From Microlunatus panaciterrae (lineage in GTDB: Bacteria > Actinomycetota > Actinomycetes > Propionibacteriales > Propionibacteriaceae), in contig NZ_JAFBCF010000001.1 of NCBI RefSeq assembly GCF_016907535.1, forward strand, positions 558,001 to 622,000: a stretch of DNA of 64,000 nt, read 5' to 3'. The notes beneath the pieces are model-generated. The model was not told the DNA's origin. It searched no databases and saw only the letters and a list, made by a program, of their open reading frames with translations. Positions within the stretch are counted from its first letter, which is position 1. Each line of letters begins with the position of its first letter. A program made the position numbers and the translations under genes. Shown in pieces: positions 25,771-35,792 of the stretch.

Positions 25771-26886
25771 TCAGGTGGCGGCGAGCTCGGAGGTCATCCG
25801 CCAGCGGATGCCCGAGTCGATGAACCCGTCGATCTCACCGTCGAAGACGGCCTCCGGGTTGGACACCTCGAACTCGGTCCGCAGGTCCTTGACCATCTGG
25901 TACGGATGCAGCACGTAGGAGCGCATCTGGGCGCCCCAGCTGTTGCCGGCGTCGCTCTTGAGGGCATTCATCTCCGCCTCGCGCTGCACCCGGGCGACCT
26001 CCAGCAGCCGGGACTGCAGCACCCGCATCGCCGCTGCCCGGTTCTGGATCTGCGACTTCTCGTTCTGGCAGGAGACGACGATGCCGGTCGGCAGGTGGGT
26101 GATCCGGACCGCGGAGTCGGTCGTGTTGACGCTCTGACCGCCGGGGCCGGAGGAGCGGAACACGTCAATCCGCAGGTCGGCCTCCGGGATCTCGATGTGG
26201 TCCCGCTCCTCGGTGACCGGCAGCACCTCGACACCGGCGAACGACGTCTGCCGCCGGCCCTGGTTGTCGAACGGGGAGATCCGCACCAGCCGGTGGGTGC
26301 CCTGCTCGACCGACAGCGTGCCGTACGCGAAGGGGGCCTTCACCGTGAACGTCGCCGATTTGATCCCCGCCTCCTCGGCGTAGGAGATGTCATAGACCTC
26401 GGTCGGATAGCCGTGCCGCTCGGCCCAGCGCAGGTACATCCGCAGCAGCATGGCCGCGAAGTCGGCTGCGTCGACGCCACCGGCCTCGGACCGGATCGTC
26501 ACCAGGGCTTCGCGCTGGTCGTACTCCCCCGACAGCAGAGTCCGGACCTCAAGCGCGTCGATCGCCTTCTTCAGCGAGGCCAGCTCCTGGTCGGCCTCGG
26601 CCACCGTGGCCGCATCGCCCTCCTCCTGCGCCAGCTCGGCCAGCACCGACAGGTCGTCCAGCCGGGAACGCAGGCTCTCCAGCCGCTCGACCTCGCCCTG
26701 AAGCCCGGACAGCCGGGAGGTGACCCGTTGGGCGTTCTCCTGGTCGTCCCAGAGGTCCGGCGCCGCCACCTGCTCACCGAGCTCGGCGATCTCGCGCTTC
26801 TTGGCTGCAGGGTCGATGACCGCCTCGATCGAGCTGAGTGCCCGGTCGAGTTCGGCCCAGGAGGAGGAGAAGTCAGGAACTGCCAC
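25771..26886 (-). CDS. prfB: Peptide chain release factor 2
   Basis: A 371-residue release factor for UGA and UAA stop codons. The recognition tripeptide SPF is seen in [12 protein letters not shown], and the catalytic GGQ in [17 protein letters not shown]. The frame is uninterrupted, so the programmed +1 frameshift known from E. coli prfB is absent here. I chose the second of two nearby GTGs (26886) because AGGTGATT lies at the right distance and [10 protein letters not shown] is the usual beginning; GTG 26892 is the alternative. It heads the prfB-ftsE-ftsX block and is divergent from the ROK kinase gene, with 79 bp between starts. Confidence 0.96.
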   Translation of the reverse strand: MAVPDFSSSWAELDRALSSIEAVIDPAAKKREIAELGEQVAAPDLWDDQENAQRVTSRLSGLQGEVERLESLRSRLDDLSVLAELAQEEGDAATVAEADQELASLKKAIDALEVRTLLSGEYDQREALVTIRSEAGGVDAADFAAMLLRMYLRWAERHGYPTEVYDISYAEEAGIKSATFTVKAPFAYGTLSVEQGTHRLVRISPFDNQGRRQTSFAGVEVLPVTEERDHIEIPEADLRIDVFRSSGPGGQSVNTTDSAVRITHLPTGIVVSCQNEKSQIQNRAAAMRVLQSRLLEVARVQREAEMNALKSDAGNSWGAQMRSYVLHPYQMVKDLRTEFEVSNPEAVFDGEIDGFIDSGIRWRMTSELAAT

Positions 26887-26965
26887 AATCACCTACTGTA
26901 CTGGCACTAGGCTCTCCGGCCGACAGTCAACAGGGCGGCCCATTACGGAGCCAGGAGAGGCAGGC

Positions 26966-27895
26966 ATGGACGAGCAGGTACTGGCAGTCGACATCGGCGG
27001 TACGAAGATCGCGGTCGCCCTGATCGACGAGCACGGCACCATCCTGCGCGAGACCCTCGCACCGACGGTGGCCTCCGCCGATCCGGAGCAGGTCTTCGCC
27101 CCGGCAGCACAGGCGATCGTTGAGGTGCTGACGGCAGCCGACCCGGTCGAGACCCGGTTGCGGGTGGGGATCGGCTCGGCCGGCCCGATCGACGGTCCCC
27201 GCGGCACCATCTCGCCGGTGAACATCGCCGCCTGGCGCGAGTACCCGATCAGCGCACGGGTCGGTGCGGTCGTCTCGGAGCTGCTGGGGATGGCGCCCCT
27301 GGTCGGGCTGGCCGGTGACGGCCACTGCATGGCGCTGGGCGAGCACTGGATCGGTGCTGGCCGCGACCTGGACTCGATGGTCGGCATGGTGGTGTCCACC
27401 GGCGTCGGTGGCGGTGCCGTGCTGAACAACCGGCTCTTCACCGGGCTCACCGGCAACTCGGTCCACCTGGGTCACATCAGTGTCAACGCGTGGGGCCCGA
27501 AATGCGTCTGCGGCTGCCACGGCTGCGTGGAGATGTACGCCCGCGGGCCTGCCCTGGTCGCGGCGGCCCGGGAGCAGGGCTGGACCGGCGGGCAGGATGC
27601 GAAGGCGCTCACCGCCGACGCCCGGGCCGGGGACGAGATCGCCCTGCGGGTGATCGACACCGGGATGCGGGCCCTCGCCGCAGGGATCGCCACCACGGCC
27701 ACCGAGCTCGACGTCACCACCTTCGTCGTCGGCGGTGGGGTGAGCAGGGCCGGCGAGGTGATCTTCGGCCCGCTGCGCCGCCACCTGGCCGACTTCGCCG
27801 TACTGTCGTACGTCAAGGACCTCGAGATCCGGCCGGCAGAGCTGGAGAACGCCGGGCTGATCGGGGCCGCCGCCCTGGCCTTCACCCTGTCCTAG
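26966..27895 (+). CDS. ROK family sugar kinase (glucokinase-like)
   Basis: A 309-residue ROK kinase. The N-terminal phosphate loop is VDIGGTKIAVALID. The catalytic Asp lies in LAGDGHCMALGEH, the adenosine region is VVSTGVGGGAVLN, and the zinc motif C-x-C-G-x2-G-C-x-E is intact (CVCGCHGCVE). With no DNA-binding N-terminus it is a kinase, not a ROK repressor. Glucose is the commonest substrate, but N-acetylmannosamine and fructose kinases share these motifs. Note Asp in the D-G-H segment where many glucokinases have E/N-D-A-N, so the substrate is uncertain. ATG 26966 follows AGGAGAGG. It is a single gene, divergent from prfB. Confidence 0.87.
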   Translation: MDEQVLAVDIGGTKIAVALIDEHGTILRETLAPTVASADPEQVFAPAAQAIVEVLTAADPVETRLRVGIGSAGPIDGPRGTISPVNIAAWREYPISARVGAVVSELLGMAPLVGLAGDGHCMALGEHWIGAGRDLDSMVGMVVSTGVGGGAVLNNRLFTGLTGNSVHLGHISVNAWGPKCVCGCHGCVEMYARGPALVAAAREQGWTGGQDAKALTADARAGDEIALRVIDTGMRALAAGIATTATELDVTTFVVGGGVSRAGEVIFGPLRRHLADFAVLSYVKDLEIRPAELENAGLIGAAALAFTLS

Positions 27896-27908
27896 CGGCT
27901 GGAGCGAC

Positions 27909-28304
27909 TCAGCTCTCGACCGCCTCGTCGGTGAGCTCCTCCATGTGCACCATCCGCGCATCACCGGCGGGTCGCCTCGGCGGCCAGTCGTGCAGCCAGA
28001 TCACGGCGAAGGAGGCCAGCGAGCAGGCCAGCGCCAGCACCGCACCGATGGTGAACAGCCAGGTCAGGACCAGACCCAGCACGCCGAGGCCGAACACGAC
28101 CAGGCCCCAGCTCGTGCTCAGATGTCCGTGCCGTGCCCGCCAGCCGGCGTAGGCGACCCAGGGGATCATGGCGAGTGCCACGAAGATCCACGCGAAGGTC
28201 GACCTGCTGCCGCTGAAGGCGCCTGCGACCAGCCGGACCATCGCCAACAGCCCGACCAGCCCGGTCAACAGGCCGAGCAGCAGACGCACGTTCTTGTTGG
28301 TCAT
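27909..28304 (-). CDS. Small four-TM membrane protein, unknown
   Basis: A 131-residue protein with about four hydrophobic spans (LLLGLLTGLVGLLAMVRLV, STFAWIFVALAMIPWVAYAG, GLVVFGLGVLGLVLTWLF, and one around GAVLALACSLASFAVIWL) and a charged C-terminal tail. I recognise no family. It is probably co-oriented with the small gene upstream (28332-28634), 27 bp apart. ATG 28304 gives the first span directly. The composition is ordinary for the region. Confidence 0.6.
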   Translation of the reverse strand: MTNKNVRLLLGLLTGLVGLLAMVRLVAGAFSGSRSTFAWIFVALAMIPWVAYAGWRARHGHLSTSWGLVVFGLGVLGLVLTWLFTIGAVLALACSLASFAVIWLHDWPPRRPAGDARMVHMEELTDEAVES

Positions 28305-28331
28305 CAGGCTGCCACGATAGACCCCGACCGC

Positions 28332-28634
28332 TCAGGCGTAGCCGAGCGACACCTGGAGCTCGTGGTATTTGTCCAGGTCGTCGAGGAAGCCGTTCGGGCT
28401 CTGCAGGTCGTTCTCGTCGTCGTCGGTGTTGATCAGGTACTCCACCGTCGAGACCACCTCGCGCTGCTGGCCAGCGGTGAACTCGTCCCAGTGGGTGAGG
28501 ATCCGGGAGATGCCGGCGTGGATCTGGAAGGCCCGGTCGATATCGAGCTGTTCATTGCTGTGCAGTGCCCCCATCAGCATCGACCTATGGGCCGACAATG
28601 CCTCGCGCAGTACTGCCACCTCGTCATCTGCCAC
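28332..28634 (-). CDS. Conserved small acidic protein, unknown
   Basis: A 100-residue soluble, acidic, mostly helical protein (VAVLREALSAHRSMLMGALH, VVSTVEYLINTDDDENDLQS, FLDDLDKYHELQVSLGYA). I do not recognise a family. Codon use is coding-like (GC-rich third positions), and it lies immediately upstream of the small membrane protein gene in the same direction. ATG 28634 is preceded by CTGGAGCGGTGGCAG, a usable ribosome-binding site. Confidence 0.6.
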   Translation of the reverse strand: MADDEVAVLREALSAHRSMLMGALHSNEQLDIDRAFQIHAGISRILTHWDEFTAGQQREVVSTVEYLINTDDDENDLQSPNGFLDDLDKYHELQVSLGYA

Positions 28635-28723
28635 CGCTCCAGGCTAGTGGCTCCGCCGCCAGCCCCTGGGAAGTTGGCCCCCTCTTTTAGGAACCGCTAA
28701 GGTTGGGCGCTGTCCGGCCGTTG

Positions 28724-28797
28724 GGGCGCATAGCTCAGTTGGTTAGAGCACTTGGTTTACACCCAGGGGGTCAGGGGTTCGAGTCCCTTTGCGCCCA
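28724..28797 (+). tRNA. tRNA-Val (anticodon UAC)
   Basis: A cloverleaf is complete: acceptor GGGCGCA pairs with TGCGCCC, the D arm has AGCTCAGTTGGTTAGAGC, and the anticodon loop TTTACAC gives UAC (valine, GUA/GUG). The T arm is GGGG-TTCGAGT-CCCT with flanking pairs. The discriminator base is A at 28797, and CCA is not encoded (CCC follows). Confidence 0.95.
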
Positions 28798-28818
28798 CCC
28801 CGCAAAACGTTTGAGGGC

Positions 28819-28848
28819 CAGGGCCCGGCTCCGAAGAACCGGGCCCTG
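28819..28848. terminator. Hairpin between tRNA-Val and katA
   Basis: CAGGGCCCGG and CCGGGCCCTG form a perfect 10-bp GC-rich stem with a 10-base loop, midway between the convergent tRNA and catalase genes. No U-tract follows on either strand, so it is a GC-type or bidirectional terminator at most. Confidence 0.55.
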
Positions 28849-28871
28849 CGACAACGCTCAGCTTCCGATGC

Positions 28872-30392
28872 TCAGACCTTCGCCGCCTCCGAGTCGGGGG
28901 CTACCGGGCTCGGACCGGCGGCCGGCTCAGTGACCGCGGTCTTCTCCCGGACACCGGCCTCGACCCGCTTGCCCAGCTCGGGGTCGACGTTGCGCCAGTA
29001 CTCGAACACCCGCTGCAGCACCGGCTCGGTGACGCCGTTGGAGGCGTGACCGACGATGTTGCTCACCAACCGGTCGCGGGCCGCGTCGTCCATCACCTCT
29101 CGCACCAGCGTGCCCGGCTGCGCCCAGTCCGAGTCCTCGGGATGTTGCACATAGCCGGTCCGAACCATGGTGGGCTCGAAGTCCCAGGACACGTCCGGGC
29201 CGACCCGACCGGGGTTGGCCGACGGACCGTTGTAGGAGTTCGGCGCATAGACCGGGACGGACGGGTCGTTGTAGCGGATCCGCTGCCCGCCGTCCTTGGA
29301 ATAGCTGTACACCGGGGACTTGGCCGAGTTCACCGGCAACTGGGCATAGTTGGTGCCGATCCGGTAGCGGTGCGCATCGGCGTACGAGAAGACCCGACCG
29401 AGCAGCATCTTGTCCGGGCTGGGTCCGATCCCCGGTACGAAGTTGGACGGCTCGAAGGACGACTGCTCGATCTGGGCGAAGAAGTTCTCCGGGTTGCGGT
29501 TGAGGGTCATGGTGCCAACCTTCATCCGCGGGTAGTCCTTCTGCGACCAGATCTTGGTGAGGTCGAACGGGTTGAACCGATAGCCCTCGGCCTCGTCATA
29601 GGGCATGATCTGGATCTCGAGGCTCCAGGACGGGAAGTCGCCGTTCTTGATCGCACCGAACAGGTCCTGACGGTGATGGTCAGGGGCGCTGCCGGCCAGT
29701 GCGTCCGCCTCCGCCTGGCTCAGGCATTCGATGCCCTGGTTGGTCTTGAAGTGATACTTCACCCAGAACCGCTCACCCGCGGCGTTGATCCACTGGTAGG
29801 TGTGCGAGCCGAACCCGTCCATGTGCCGCCAGGACTTGGGGATACCGCGGTCCCCCATCAGCCAGGTCACCTGGTGCGCGCTCTCCGGCGACAGCGTCCA
29901 GAAGTCCCACTGCATGTTGTTGTCACGGAGTCCGGAGTCGGGCAGCCTCTTCTGGCTGCGGATGAAGTCCTGGAACTTGATCGGGTCGCGGACGAAAAAG
30001 ACCGGGGTGTTGTTGCCGACCAGGTCGTAGTTGCCCTGCTCGGTGTAGAACTTCAACGCAAAGCCACGCGGGTCGCGCCAGGTGTCCGGCGAGCCCTGCT
30101 CCCCTGCGACGGTGGAGAAGCGGGCCAGCATCTCGGTCCTCTTGCCCGGCTGCAGGAAGTCGGCCGAGGTGTAGCGGCTGACGTCCTCGGTGATCACCAG
30201 CTCACCGAAGGCACCGCCGCCCTTGGCGTGCACCACCCGCTCCGGCACCCGTTCGCGGTTGAACTGCGCCATCTTCTCGATCAGATAATGATCATGGAGC
30301 AGGATCGGACCCTGGGTACCGGCGGTAAGTGACTGATCATCACTGTGGACCGGGTTTCCTGCATTGTTGGTGGTGTACGGACGCTCGCTCAT
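28872..30392 (-). CDS. katA: Monofunctional haem catalase
   Basis: A 506-residue small-subunit haem catalase that decomposes H2O2. The distal His is in [19 protein letters not shown], the distal Asn in [11 protein letters not shown], and the proximal haem Tyr in [14 protein letters not shown]. The length fits clade 3 enzymes. It lies 22 bp downstream of a Fur-family regulator gene in the same direction, a widespread furA/catR-catalase arrangement, so it is likely derepressed by peroxide. ATG 30392 is followed by [14 protein letters not shown], the standard catalase beginning, and preceded by GAGGAG. A hairpin follows at 28819-28848. Confidence 0.96.
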   Translation of the reverse strand: MSERPYTTNNAGNPVHSDDQSLTAGTQGPILLHDHYLIEKMAQFNRERVPERVVHAKGGGAFGELVITEDVSRYTSADFLQPGKRTEMLARFSTVAGEQGSPDTWRDPRGFALKFYTEQGNYDLVGNNTPVFFVRDPIKFQDFIRSQKRLPDSGLRDNNMQWDFWTLSPESAHQVTWLMGDRGIPKSWRHMDGFGSHTYQWINAAGERFWVKYHFKTNQGIECLSQAEADALAGSAPDHHRQDLFGAIKNGDFPSWSLEIQIMPYDEAEGYRFNPFDLTKIWSQKDYPRMKVGTMTLNRNPENFFAQIEQSSFEPSNFVPGIGPSPDKMLLGRVFSYADAHRYRIGTNYAQLPVNSAKSPVYSYSKDGGQRIRYNDPSVPVYAPNSYNGPSANPGRVGPDVSWDFEPTMVRTGYVQHPEDSDWAQPGTLVREVMDDAARDRLVSNIVGHASNGVTEPVLQRVFEYWRNVDPELGKRVEAGVREKTAVTEPAAGPSPVAPDSEAAKV

Positions 30393-30414
30393 GACTGCCT
30401 CTCCTCGATGTGTC

Positions 30415-30888
30415 TTACGTTGTCGCTGCTGGTTCCGAGCTGCTGGCAGCCTCGGAGCCTGTGGTCTGGCACTGGTGACAGGTGCCCCAGAAGGTCACCT
30501 CGGCCTCGTCGACGATGAAACCGGGCGCGTCCGCCGCGGTGAGGCAGGGAACCTCACCTGCAGCGCAGTCGACGTCGTCGACGGCGCCACAGGACCGACA
30601 GACCACGTGATGGTGGTTGTCGCCGACGCGCGTCTCGAACCGCGCCGTGCTGCCGGCAGGCTGGATCCGCCGGACCAGGCCGACCTCGGTCAGGACCCTG
30701 AGCACGTCGTAGACGGCCTGGGTGGAGATCGCACCGATGTTGTCGCGCACCGCCCGCGCCACGAACTCAGCGTTCACGTGCGGCTGCTGTCCCAGCACCG
30801 ACAAGACAGCGACCCGGGGCGCGGTGACGCGCAGACCCGCCTTGCGGAGCAGTGCCACCGCGTCGGGTCGTTCAGTCGGTTCCAGCAC
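30415..30888 (-). CDS. Fur-family peroxide-responsive regulator (FurA/CatR/PerR-like)
   Basis: A 157-residue Fur-family repressor. The winged helix ([39 protein letters not shown]) precedes the metal-binding part [20 protein letters not shown] and a second CxxC (CHQC). Two CxxC pairs make the structural zinc site. His residues in the HHHVVC loop and upstream would hold the regulatory metal. With catalase just downstream, a peroxide sensor (FurA/CatR) is likelier than an iron regulator. ATG 30888 starts [11 protein letters not shown] palindrome 23 bp upstream (30911-30923) suits autoregulation. The C-terminal tail is Ser/Ala/Thr-rich and probably disordered. Confidence 0.92.
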   Translation of the reverse strand: MLEPTERPDAVALLRKAGLRVTAPRVAVLSVLGQQPHVNAEFVARAVRDNIGAISTQAVYDVLRVLTEVGLVRRIQPAGSTARFETRVGDNHHHVVCRSCGAVDDVDCAAGEVPCLTAADAPGFIVDEAEVTFWGTCHQCQTTGSEAASSSEPAATT

Positions 30889-30910
30889 TCTTTTATGTCA
30901 TCACGTTTAT

Positions 30911-30923
30911 TTGAATGATTCAA
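30911..30923. promoter_or_regulatory. Candidate Fur/CatR operator
   Basis: The 13-bp palindrome TTGAATGATTCAA (6-bp arms, one central base) lies in an AT-rich stretch 23 bp upstream of the regulator start, where the promoter of the regulator-katA operon should be. Inverted A/T-rich repeats of this kind are usual Fur-family sites. Confidence 0.6.
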
Positions 30924-30958
30924 GACATTCGCGCCACTCCTTTCGGAATGGCCGCCGA

Positions 30959-31807
30959 CTAACGCTCCGCGTGCTTCTCGGCACCGACCTCGTCCGGGCT
31001 GTGCTCGGCCAGCCAGCCGCGCAGCGGCACATCCTCCGAGGCCGGGCTGTAGAAGCCGTTGGCACCGGTGCCCCAACCGAGCAGCTGCCGGCGGATCGGG
31101 TCGCTCTCGTCCCAGAAGTCCGACAACGTCATCTCGTCCTTCGGTTTGATCCAGCGGTACCCGTAGCCGTAGAACAGCACCTTGCGGGTGATCTCGGACC
31201 AGTTCGGGCTGGCGGCATGCCACAGCCGACGGTCGAAGATCACCGCCGTACCCGGCTTGGCCAGCACCGGCACGGCGCCCTCCGGCTGTCCCCGCCCGTC
31301 CGGGACGTCGAGGTTCTCAGCGACGTGACTGCCCGGAACCACCCAGAAGTTGCCGCGACCCTCCTCCGACACGTCGGAGAGAAAGTAGCCGACCTTGATC
31401 GACAACCGCGGCCTCGGCGTCGGCAGGTCGAAGTTCACCCGTCCCGAGTCCTGGTGCCAGCCGAAGGTGGCGGTCGACCGCTGGCGGCCCGACGGCGGCG
31501 TCACAATCAGGTGCGCGTGGTAGATCGAGATGTTCCAACCGAGGATGCCCCACACCTTGGGCAGGATCGGCGGATAGTCGACAAGATCGAGAAAGGCCCG
31601 GTCCTCAGGCAGGAAGTTGGGCCAGAACATCGCCGTGTCGGCCGGCTTTCCCGCTGCCAGGTGTCGTTCGTGCAGCCCGTCCGTGATCTTGGTGAGCATC
31701 GTCACCTGGTCGGGGCGGAGAGCGTTCTCGATCTGGAGGAAGCCCTGAGACTCGAAGATCGAGCGCTCCTGGTCGGTGAGTCGATACTGCAGCGCCGAAG
31801 CATCCAT
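30959..31807 (-). CDS. Phytanoyl-CoA dioxygenase (PhyH) family oxygenase
   Basis: A 282-residue Fe(II)/2-oxoglutarate oxygenase of the PhyH family. The iron facial triad is visible as WHQDSGR (His-x-Asp) and the distal His in RRLWHAASPN; the 2-oxoglutarate Arg is probably in EITRKVLFYGYGYRW. The family hydroxylates lipids, amino acids and secondary metabolites, and the substrate here is unknown. ATG 31807 starts MDASALQYRLTDQERSIFES, the usual opening; an upstream extension is not conserved. It is read leftwards, 10 bp after the peroxiredoxin gene, so it is probably the third gene of the DUF3052-ahpE transcript. Confidence 0.85.
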   Translation of the reverse strand: MDASALQYRLTDQERSIFESQGFLQIENALRPDQVTMLTKITDGLHERHLAAGKPADTAMFWPNFLPEDRAFLDLVDYPPILPKVWGILGWNISIYHAHLIVTPPSGRQRSTATFGWHQDSGRVNFDLPTPRPRLSIKVGYFLSDVSEEGRGNFWVVPGSHVAENLDVPDGRGQPEGAVPVLAKPGTAVIFDRRLWHAASPNWSEITRKVLFYGYGYRWIKPKDEMTLSDFWDESDPIRRQLLGWGTGANGFYSPASEDVPLRGWLAEHSPDEVGAEKHAER

Positions 31808-31817
31808 GCTTTCGACC

Positions 31818-32318
31818 CTATCCACCCTCCGCAGCCACGGCAGCCAGTTGATCGGCGACATCTCGGGCCTTGGAAATCTCGCTCAGCACGCTCCAGCGGA
31901 TCGTCCCGCCGGCGTCGACGACGAAGGATGCGCGCCTGGCCGAGCCGAGCTCGAAGTCGAACACCCCGTACGCCTGCGCCACCGCGCCGTGCGGCCAGAA
32001 GTCGCTGAGCAACGGAAAAGTCAGCTGCTCTGAGTCCGAGAAGACGCGGAGCGCGAACATCGTGTCTGTGGAGATCGCCAACAGCCGGGCGCCGAGCGCG
32101 TCGAAGTCCGGCTGGTGCTGCCGGAGGGCTCGGAGCTCACCGGTGCATACGCCGGTGAACGCCGCCGGAAAGAACACCACCAGCACCGGCGACCCACGAA
32201 GGGTGGACAGCCGGACCAGCTCGCCGTGCTGGTTGGTCAGGGTGAAGTCGGGCGCCGGCGCTCCGAGGGGTGCAACCGGGTCTTGCTGGGCGGAGGGCTC
32301 GAGTGCGGAGCCCGTCAC
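31818..32318 (-). CDS. AhpE-type peroxiredoxin
   Basis: A 166-residue thiol peroxidase. The catalytic motif is PAAFTGVCTGEL with the peroxidatic Cys following the P-x(3)-T-x(2)-C pattern; no resolving Cys is seen, as in one-Cys AhpE enzymes. It detoxifies hydroperoxides using mycothiol/mycoredoxin-type reductants in actinomycetes (family knowledge). Its ATG overlaps the stop of the DUF3052 gene (ATGA at 32315-32318), so translation is coupled. The DUF3052-AhpE pair next to aceE is a conserved actinobacterial neighbourhood. Confidence 0.9.
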   Translation of the reverse strand: MTGSALEPSAQQDPVAPLGAPAPDFTLTNQHGELVRLSTLRGSPVLVVFFPAAFTGVCTGELRALRQHQPDFDALGARLLAISTDTMFALRVFSDSEQLTFPLLSDFWPHGAVAQAYGVFDFELGSARRASFVVDAGGTIRWSVLSEISKARDVADQLAAVAAEGG

Positions 32319-32743
32319 CGCCGCGCGCTCTTGGGGCGGACCAGCTTGTTCGCCGCCCAGTCGCCGGCAATGGTGACACCGTTGGTGAGGGCCAGGCCAG
32401 CGGTGATGGCGCCCTCGGCGAGCTCGGCAGCATCGACATACCCGTCCCGCCCGACCTTGGGTGTCATCAGCCAGATGTAGCCGGTGTCGGTGAGGTCGGT
32501 GAGCGCGTCGACCAGGCCGTCGACCAGGTCGCCGTCACCGTCTCGCCACCACAGCAGGACGACGTCGACGGCCTCCATCGCCTCGTCGACGAGCTCGCCG
32601 TCGATGGCGTCCTCGAACTGGATGCGCACCTCGTCGTCGGCATCCTCGTCCCAACCCAACTCCTGCACCACCAAGCCTTCGGTCAGACCGAACTTGTTGG
32701 TCCCCGCGGAACGAGCGTCCTCGGGTCCTGCCGTCGCACTCAC
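32315..32743 (-). CDS. DUF3052 family protein
   Basis: A 142-residue soluble protein of the DUF3052 family (FGLTEGLVVQELGWDEDADD, WWRDGDGDLVDGLVDALTDL, GYIWLMTPKVGRDGYVD). It is conserved across actinobacteria with unknown function, and its end overlaps the peroxiredoxin start. The start is GTG 32743, preceded by GGAGG at a good distance; the upstream frame to 32812 lacks homology. aceE is divergent, 251 bp away. Confidence 0.88.
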   Translation of the reverse strand: MSATAGPEDARSAGTNKFGLTEGLVVQELGWDEDADDEVRIQFEDAIDGELVDEAMEAVDVVLLWWRDGDGDLVDGLVDALTDLTDTGYIWLMTPKVGRDGYVDAAELAEGAITAGLALTNGVTIAGDWAANKLVRPKSARR

Positions 32744-32994
32744 GCCATGCCTCCACTCACGTACTTCGAGCGTCCCCGGACACGCTCCGAGAACACGATG
32801 GACCGGGGACACCGGCTCTCCCCTGGCCCCCAGCCTGCCAGAATGACCATCCGGGGGGAACCCCGCACCTCTGAGACCAGCCGATTCTCACAATGGCTGG
32901 GCCGCTACACGCCTCTGGGCCGAGGTGACAGGATGGGGTTCATCCAGATGTATCCCAGCAACACCACCCCGCTGCTGACAGTAAGGAGCCACTC

Positions 32995-35760
32995 ATGGCC
33001 ACGCCCGGACGCCGACCGGCCATCACTGCCGAAGGTCTGCCCAGCCAGCTGCCCGACATCGACCCCGATGAGACCAGCGAGTGGCTGGAGTCGCTGGACG
33101 GCGTGCTGGACGAGAAGGGCAAGCAGCGCACCCGCTACCTGATGCTGAAGCTGCTGGAGCGAGCGCGCGAGCGGCAGGTCGGGCTCCCGGCGCTGCGCAG
33201 CAGCGACTACATCAACACCATCCCGCCGGAGTCGGAGCCGTGGTTCCCCGGCGATGAGCACATCGAACGGCGGATCCGTGCCTTCATCCGCTGGAACGCC
33301 GCGATCATGGTCAGCAAGGCCAACCGCAAGGGCCTCGAGGTGGGCGGCCACATCGCCACCTACCAGAGCGCCGCCAGCCTGTACGAGGTCGGCTTCAACC
33401 ACTTCTTCCGCGGCAAGGACCACCCCGGCGGTGGCGACCACATCTTCATCCAGGGTCACGCGTCGCCGGGTATCTACGCCCGCGCCTACCTGGAGGGCCG
33501 GCTCAGCACCGACCAGATGGACTCGTTCCGTCAAGAGGTGTCCCGCGGCCCGCACAAGGGCCTGTCGTCCTACCCCCACCCGCGGCTGATGCCGGAGTTC
33601 TGGGAGTTCCCGACGGTCTCGATGGGCATCACCTCGATCAACTCGATCTACCAGGCACGGTTCAACCGCTACCTGCACCACCGCGGCATCAAGGACACCT
33701 CGCAGCAGCACGTCTGGGCGTTCCTCGGCGATGGTGAGATGGGCGAGGTGGAGTCGCTGGGCGCCATCGGCGTCGCGGCCCGCGAGGAGCTGGACAACCT
33801 CACCTTCGTGATCAACTGCAACCTGCAGCAGCTGGACGGTCCGGTCCGCGGCAACGGCAAGATCGTGCAGGAGCTGGAGTCGTTCTTCCTCGGGGCCGGC
33901 TGGCATGTGATCAAGGTGCTGTGGGGCCGCGACTGGGACCCGCTGTTGGCGGCCGACGCCGACGGTGCACTGGTCAACCGGATGAACACCACCCCGGACG
34001 GGCAGTTCCAGACCTACTCCGTCGAAGACGGCGCCTACATCCGCGAGCACTTCTTCAGCGATCCGCGACTGAAGAAGATGGTCGCCGGGATGAGCGACGA
34101 GCAGGTGGCCGGGCTCTCCCGTGGTGGTCACGACTACCGCAAGGTCTATGCCGCGTTCAAGGCGGCCACCGAGCACGTCGGCCAGCCCACGGTGATCTTG
34201 GCCCAGACCGTCAAGGGCTGGACCATCGACGCCCTCGAGGCCCGCAACGCCACCCACCAGATGAAGAAGCTGACCAGCTCTGACCTGAAGGCGTTCCGGG
34301 ACCGGCTGTACCTGCCGATCGACGATGATCAGCTCGAGGACCCGTACAACCCGCCGTACTTCCACCCGGGAGACGACTCGGACGAGATCCAGTACCTGCA
34401 GCAGCGTCGTCGCGAGCTCGGCGGTTACCTGCCGGAGCGGCGGGTGCGCCCGAAGGTGCTCAAGCTTCCAGGTGACGAGGTCTACGCGCCGCTGATGAAG
34501 TCGGCGGGTGAGAAGACCAAGGTGGCGACCACCCAGGCCTTCGTCCGGCTGCTCCGCGACCTGGTCAAGGATCCCGAGATCGGCGAGCGGATCGTGCCGA
34601 TCGCCCCCGACGAGTTCCGCACCTTCGGGATGGACTCGATGTTCCCGACGGCCAAGATCTACAACCCGCACGGGCAGACCTACGAGTCGGTTGACCGCAA
34701 GCTGCTGCTCTCCTACAAGGAGGCCCGCAACGGTCAGCTGCTGCACGAGGGCATCTCCGAGGTCGGCGCAATGGGTTCGACCACCGCTGCTGGCGCGTCC
34801 TATGCCATGCACGGCGAGCCGATGATCCCGGTCTACATCTTCTACTCGATGTTCGGTTTCCAGCGGACCGGCGACTTCATCTGGGCCATGGCGGACCAGA
34901 TGGCCCGTGGGTTCCTGATCGGCGCCACCGCGGGGCGGACCACCCTGACCGGTGAGGGCCTGCAGCACGCGGACGGCCATTCGCCGCTGCTCGCCTCGAC
35001 CAACCCGGCCGTCGTGCACTACGACCCGGCGTTCGGCTTCGAGGTGGCCCAGATCGTCAAGGACGGGCTGCGGCGGATGTACGACTACGAGAACCCCGAG
35101 CACCCGGGCGGCGAGAACCTGATCTACTACATCACGGTCTACAACGAGCCGGTGTCCCAGCCGGGCGCACCGGAGAACCTGGACATCGAGGGTCTGCTGA
35201 AGGGCCTCTACCATTACGCCGCACCGCCGGCCGGTGACGACAACCGGGCCAGGGCCCAGCTGCTGGTCTCCGGGGTGGCGATGCCCGCAGCGCTCAAGGC
35301 CCAGCGCCTGCTGGCCGACGAGTGGGGGGTGGCCGCCGACGTCTGGTCGGTCACGTCGTGGAACGAGCTGCGCCGGGAGGCGGTGGAGGTCGAGCAGTAC
35401 AACCTCAACCACCCCGACGGTGAGCGTCGTTGGCCCTACGTCACCCAGAAACTGCACGAGACGCCCGGTCCGGTCATCGCGGTCAGCGACTACATGCGTG
35501 CCGTCCAGGACCAGATCGCGCCCTGGGTGCACAACACCTGGTGCTCGCTCGGGACCGACGGCTTCGGCTTGGCCGACACCCGTGCCGCCGCCCGCCGGTT
35601 CTTCCAGGTCGACGCCGAGTCGATCGTGGTGGCCACCCTGCAGAGCCTGGCCCGGGAGGGGAACTTCGACCCGAAGGCGGCGGCCGAGGCCTACGAGCGC
35701 TACCGCGTGGGTGACCCGACCGCAGTGGCCGGCGTCGCACAGGAGGGCGCCGGCGCCTAG
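32995..35760 (+). CDS. aceE: Pyruvate dehydrogenase E1 component, homodimeric
   Basis: A 921-residue thiamine-diphosphate enzyme that decarboxylates pyruvate and passes the acetyl group to E2. The ThDP motif is [16 protein letters not shown]...NLQQLDGPV. The typical [20 protein letters not shown] and the later [20 protein letters not shown] are also present. Length and motifs fit the fused alpha/beta (homodimeric) E1 used by actinobacteria. ATG 32995 follows AAGGAG. The E2 and E3 genes are not in this window. The 251-bp upstream gap towards DUF3052 contains no other gene that I can support and should hold both promoters. Confidence 0.97.
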   Translation: MATPGRRPAITAEGLPSQLPDIDPDETSEWLESLDGVLDEKGKQRTRYLMLKLLERARERQVGLPALRSSDYINTIPPESEPWFPGDEHIERRIRAFIRWNAAIMVSKANRKGLEVGGHIATYQSAASLYEVGFNHFFRGKDHPGGGDHIFIQGHASPGIYARAYLEGRLSTDQMDSFRQEVSRGPHKGLSSYPHPRLMPEFWEFPTVSMGITSINSIYQARFNRYLHHRGIKDTSQQHVWAFLGDGEMGEVESLGAIGVAAREELDNLTFVINCNLQQLDGPVRGNGKIVQELESFFLGAGWHVIKVLWGRDWDPLLAADADGALVNRMNTTPDGQFQTYSVEDGAYIREHFFSDPRLKKMVAGMSDEQVAGLSRGGHDYRKVYAAFKAATEHVGQPTVILAQTVKGWTIDALEARNATHQMKKLTSSDLKAFRDRLYLPIDDDQLEDPYNPPYFHPGDDSDEIQYLQQRRRELGGYLPERRVRPKVLKLPGDEVYAPLMKSAGEKTKVATTQAFVRLLRDLVKDPEIGERIVPIAPDEFRTFGMDSMFPTAKIYNPHGQTYESVDRKLLLSYKEARNGQLLHEGISEVGAMGSTTAAGASYAMHGEPMIPVYIFYSMFGFQRTGDFIWAMADQMARGFLIGATAGRTTLTGEGLQHADGHSPLLASTNPAVVHYDPAFGFEVAQIVKDGLRRMYDYENPEHPGGENLIYYITVYNEPVSQPGAPENLDIEGLLKGLYHYAAPPAGDDNRARAQLLVSGVAMPAALKAQRLLADEWGVAADVWSVTSWNELRREAVEVEQYNLNHPDGERRWPYVTQKLHETPGPVIAVSDYMRAVQDQIAPWVHNTWCSLGTDGFGLADTRAAARRFFQVDAESIVVATLQSLAREGNFDPKAAAEAYERYRVGDPTAVAGVAQEGAGA

Positions 35761-35792
35761 GCGCCGCGCTCACCCCGACACGAGAGGCAACC

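Noticed and set aside
26700-26892. Programmed frameshift in prfB
   Set aside because: The reading frame is continuous from the GTG at 26886 with no in-frame TGA near codon 25, so none is needed.
32905-35532. Long open frame (875 codons) antisense to aceE
   Set aside because: A shadow of GC-rich codon bias; no homology-like motifs, while the opposite strand encodes a complete pyruvate dehydrogenase E1.
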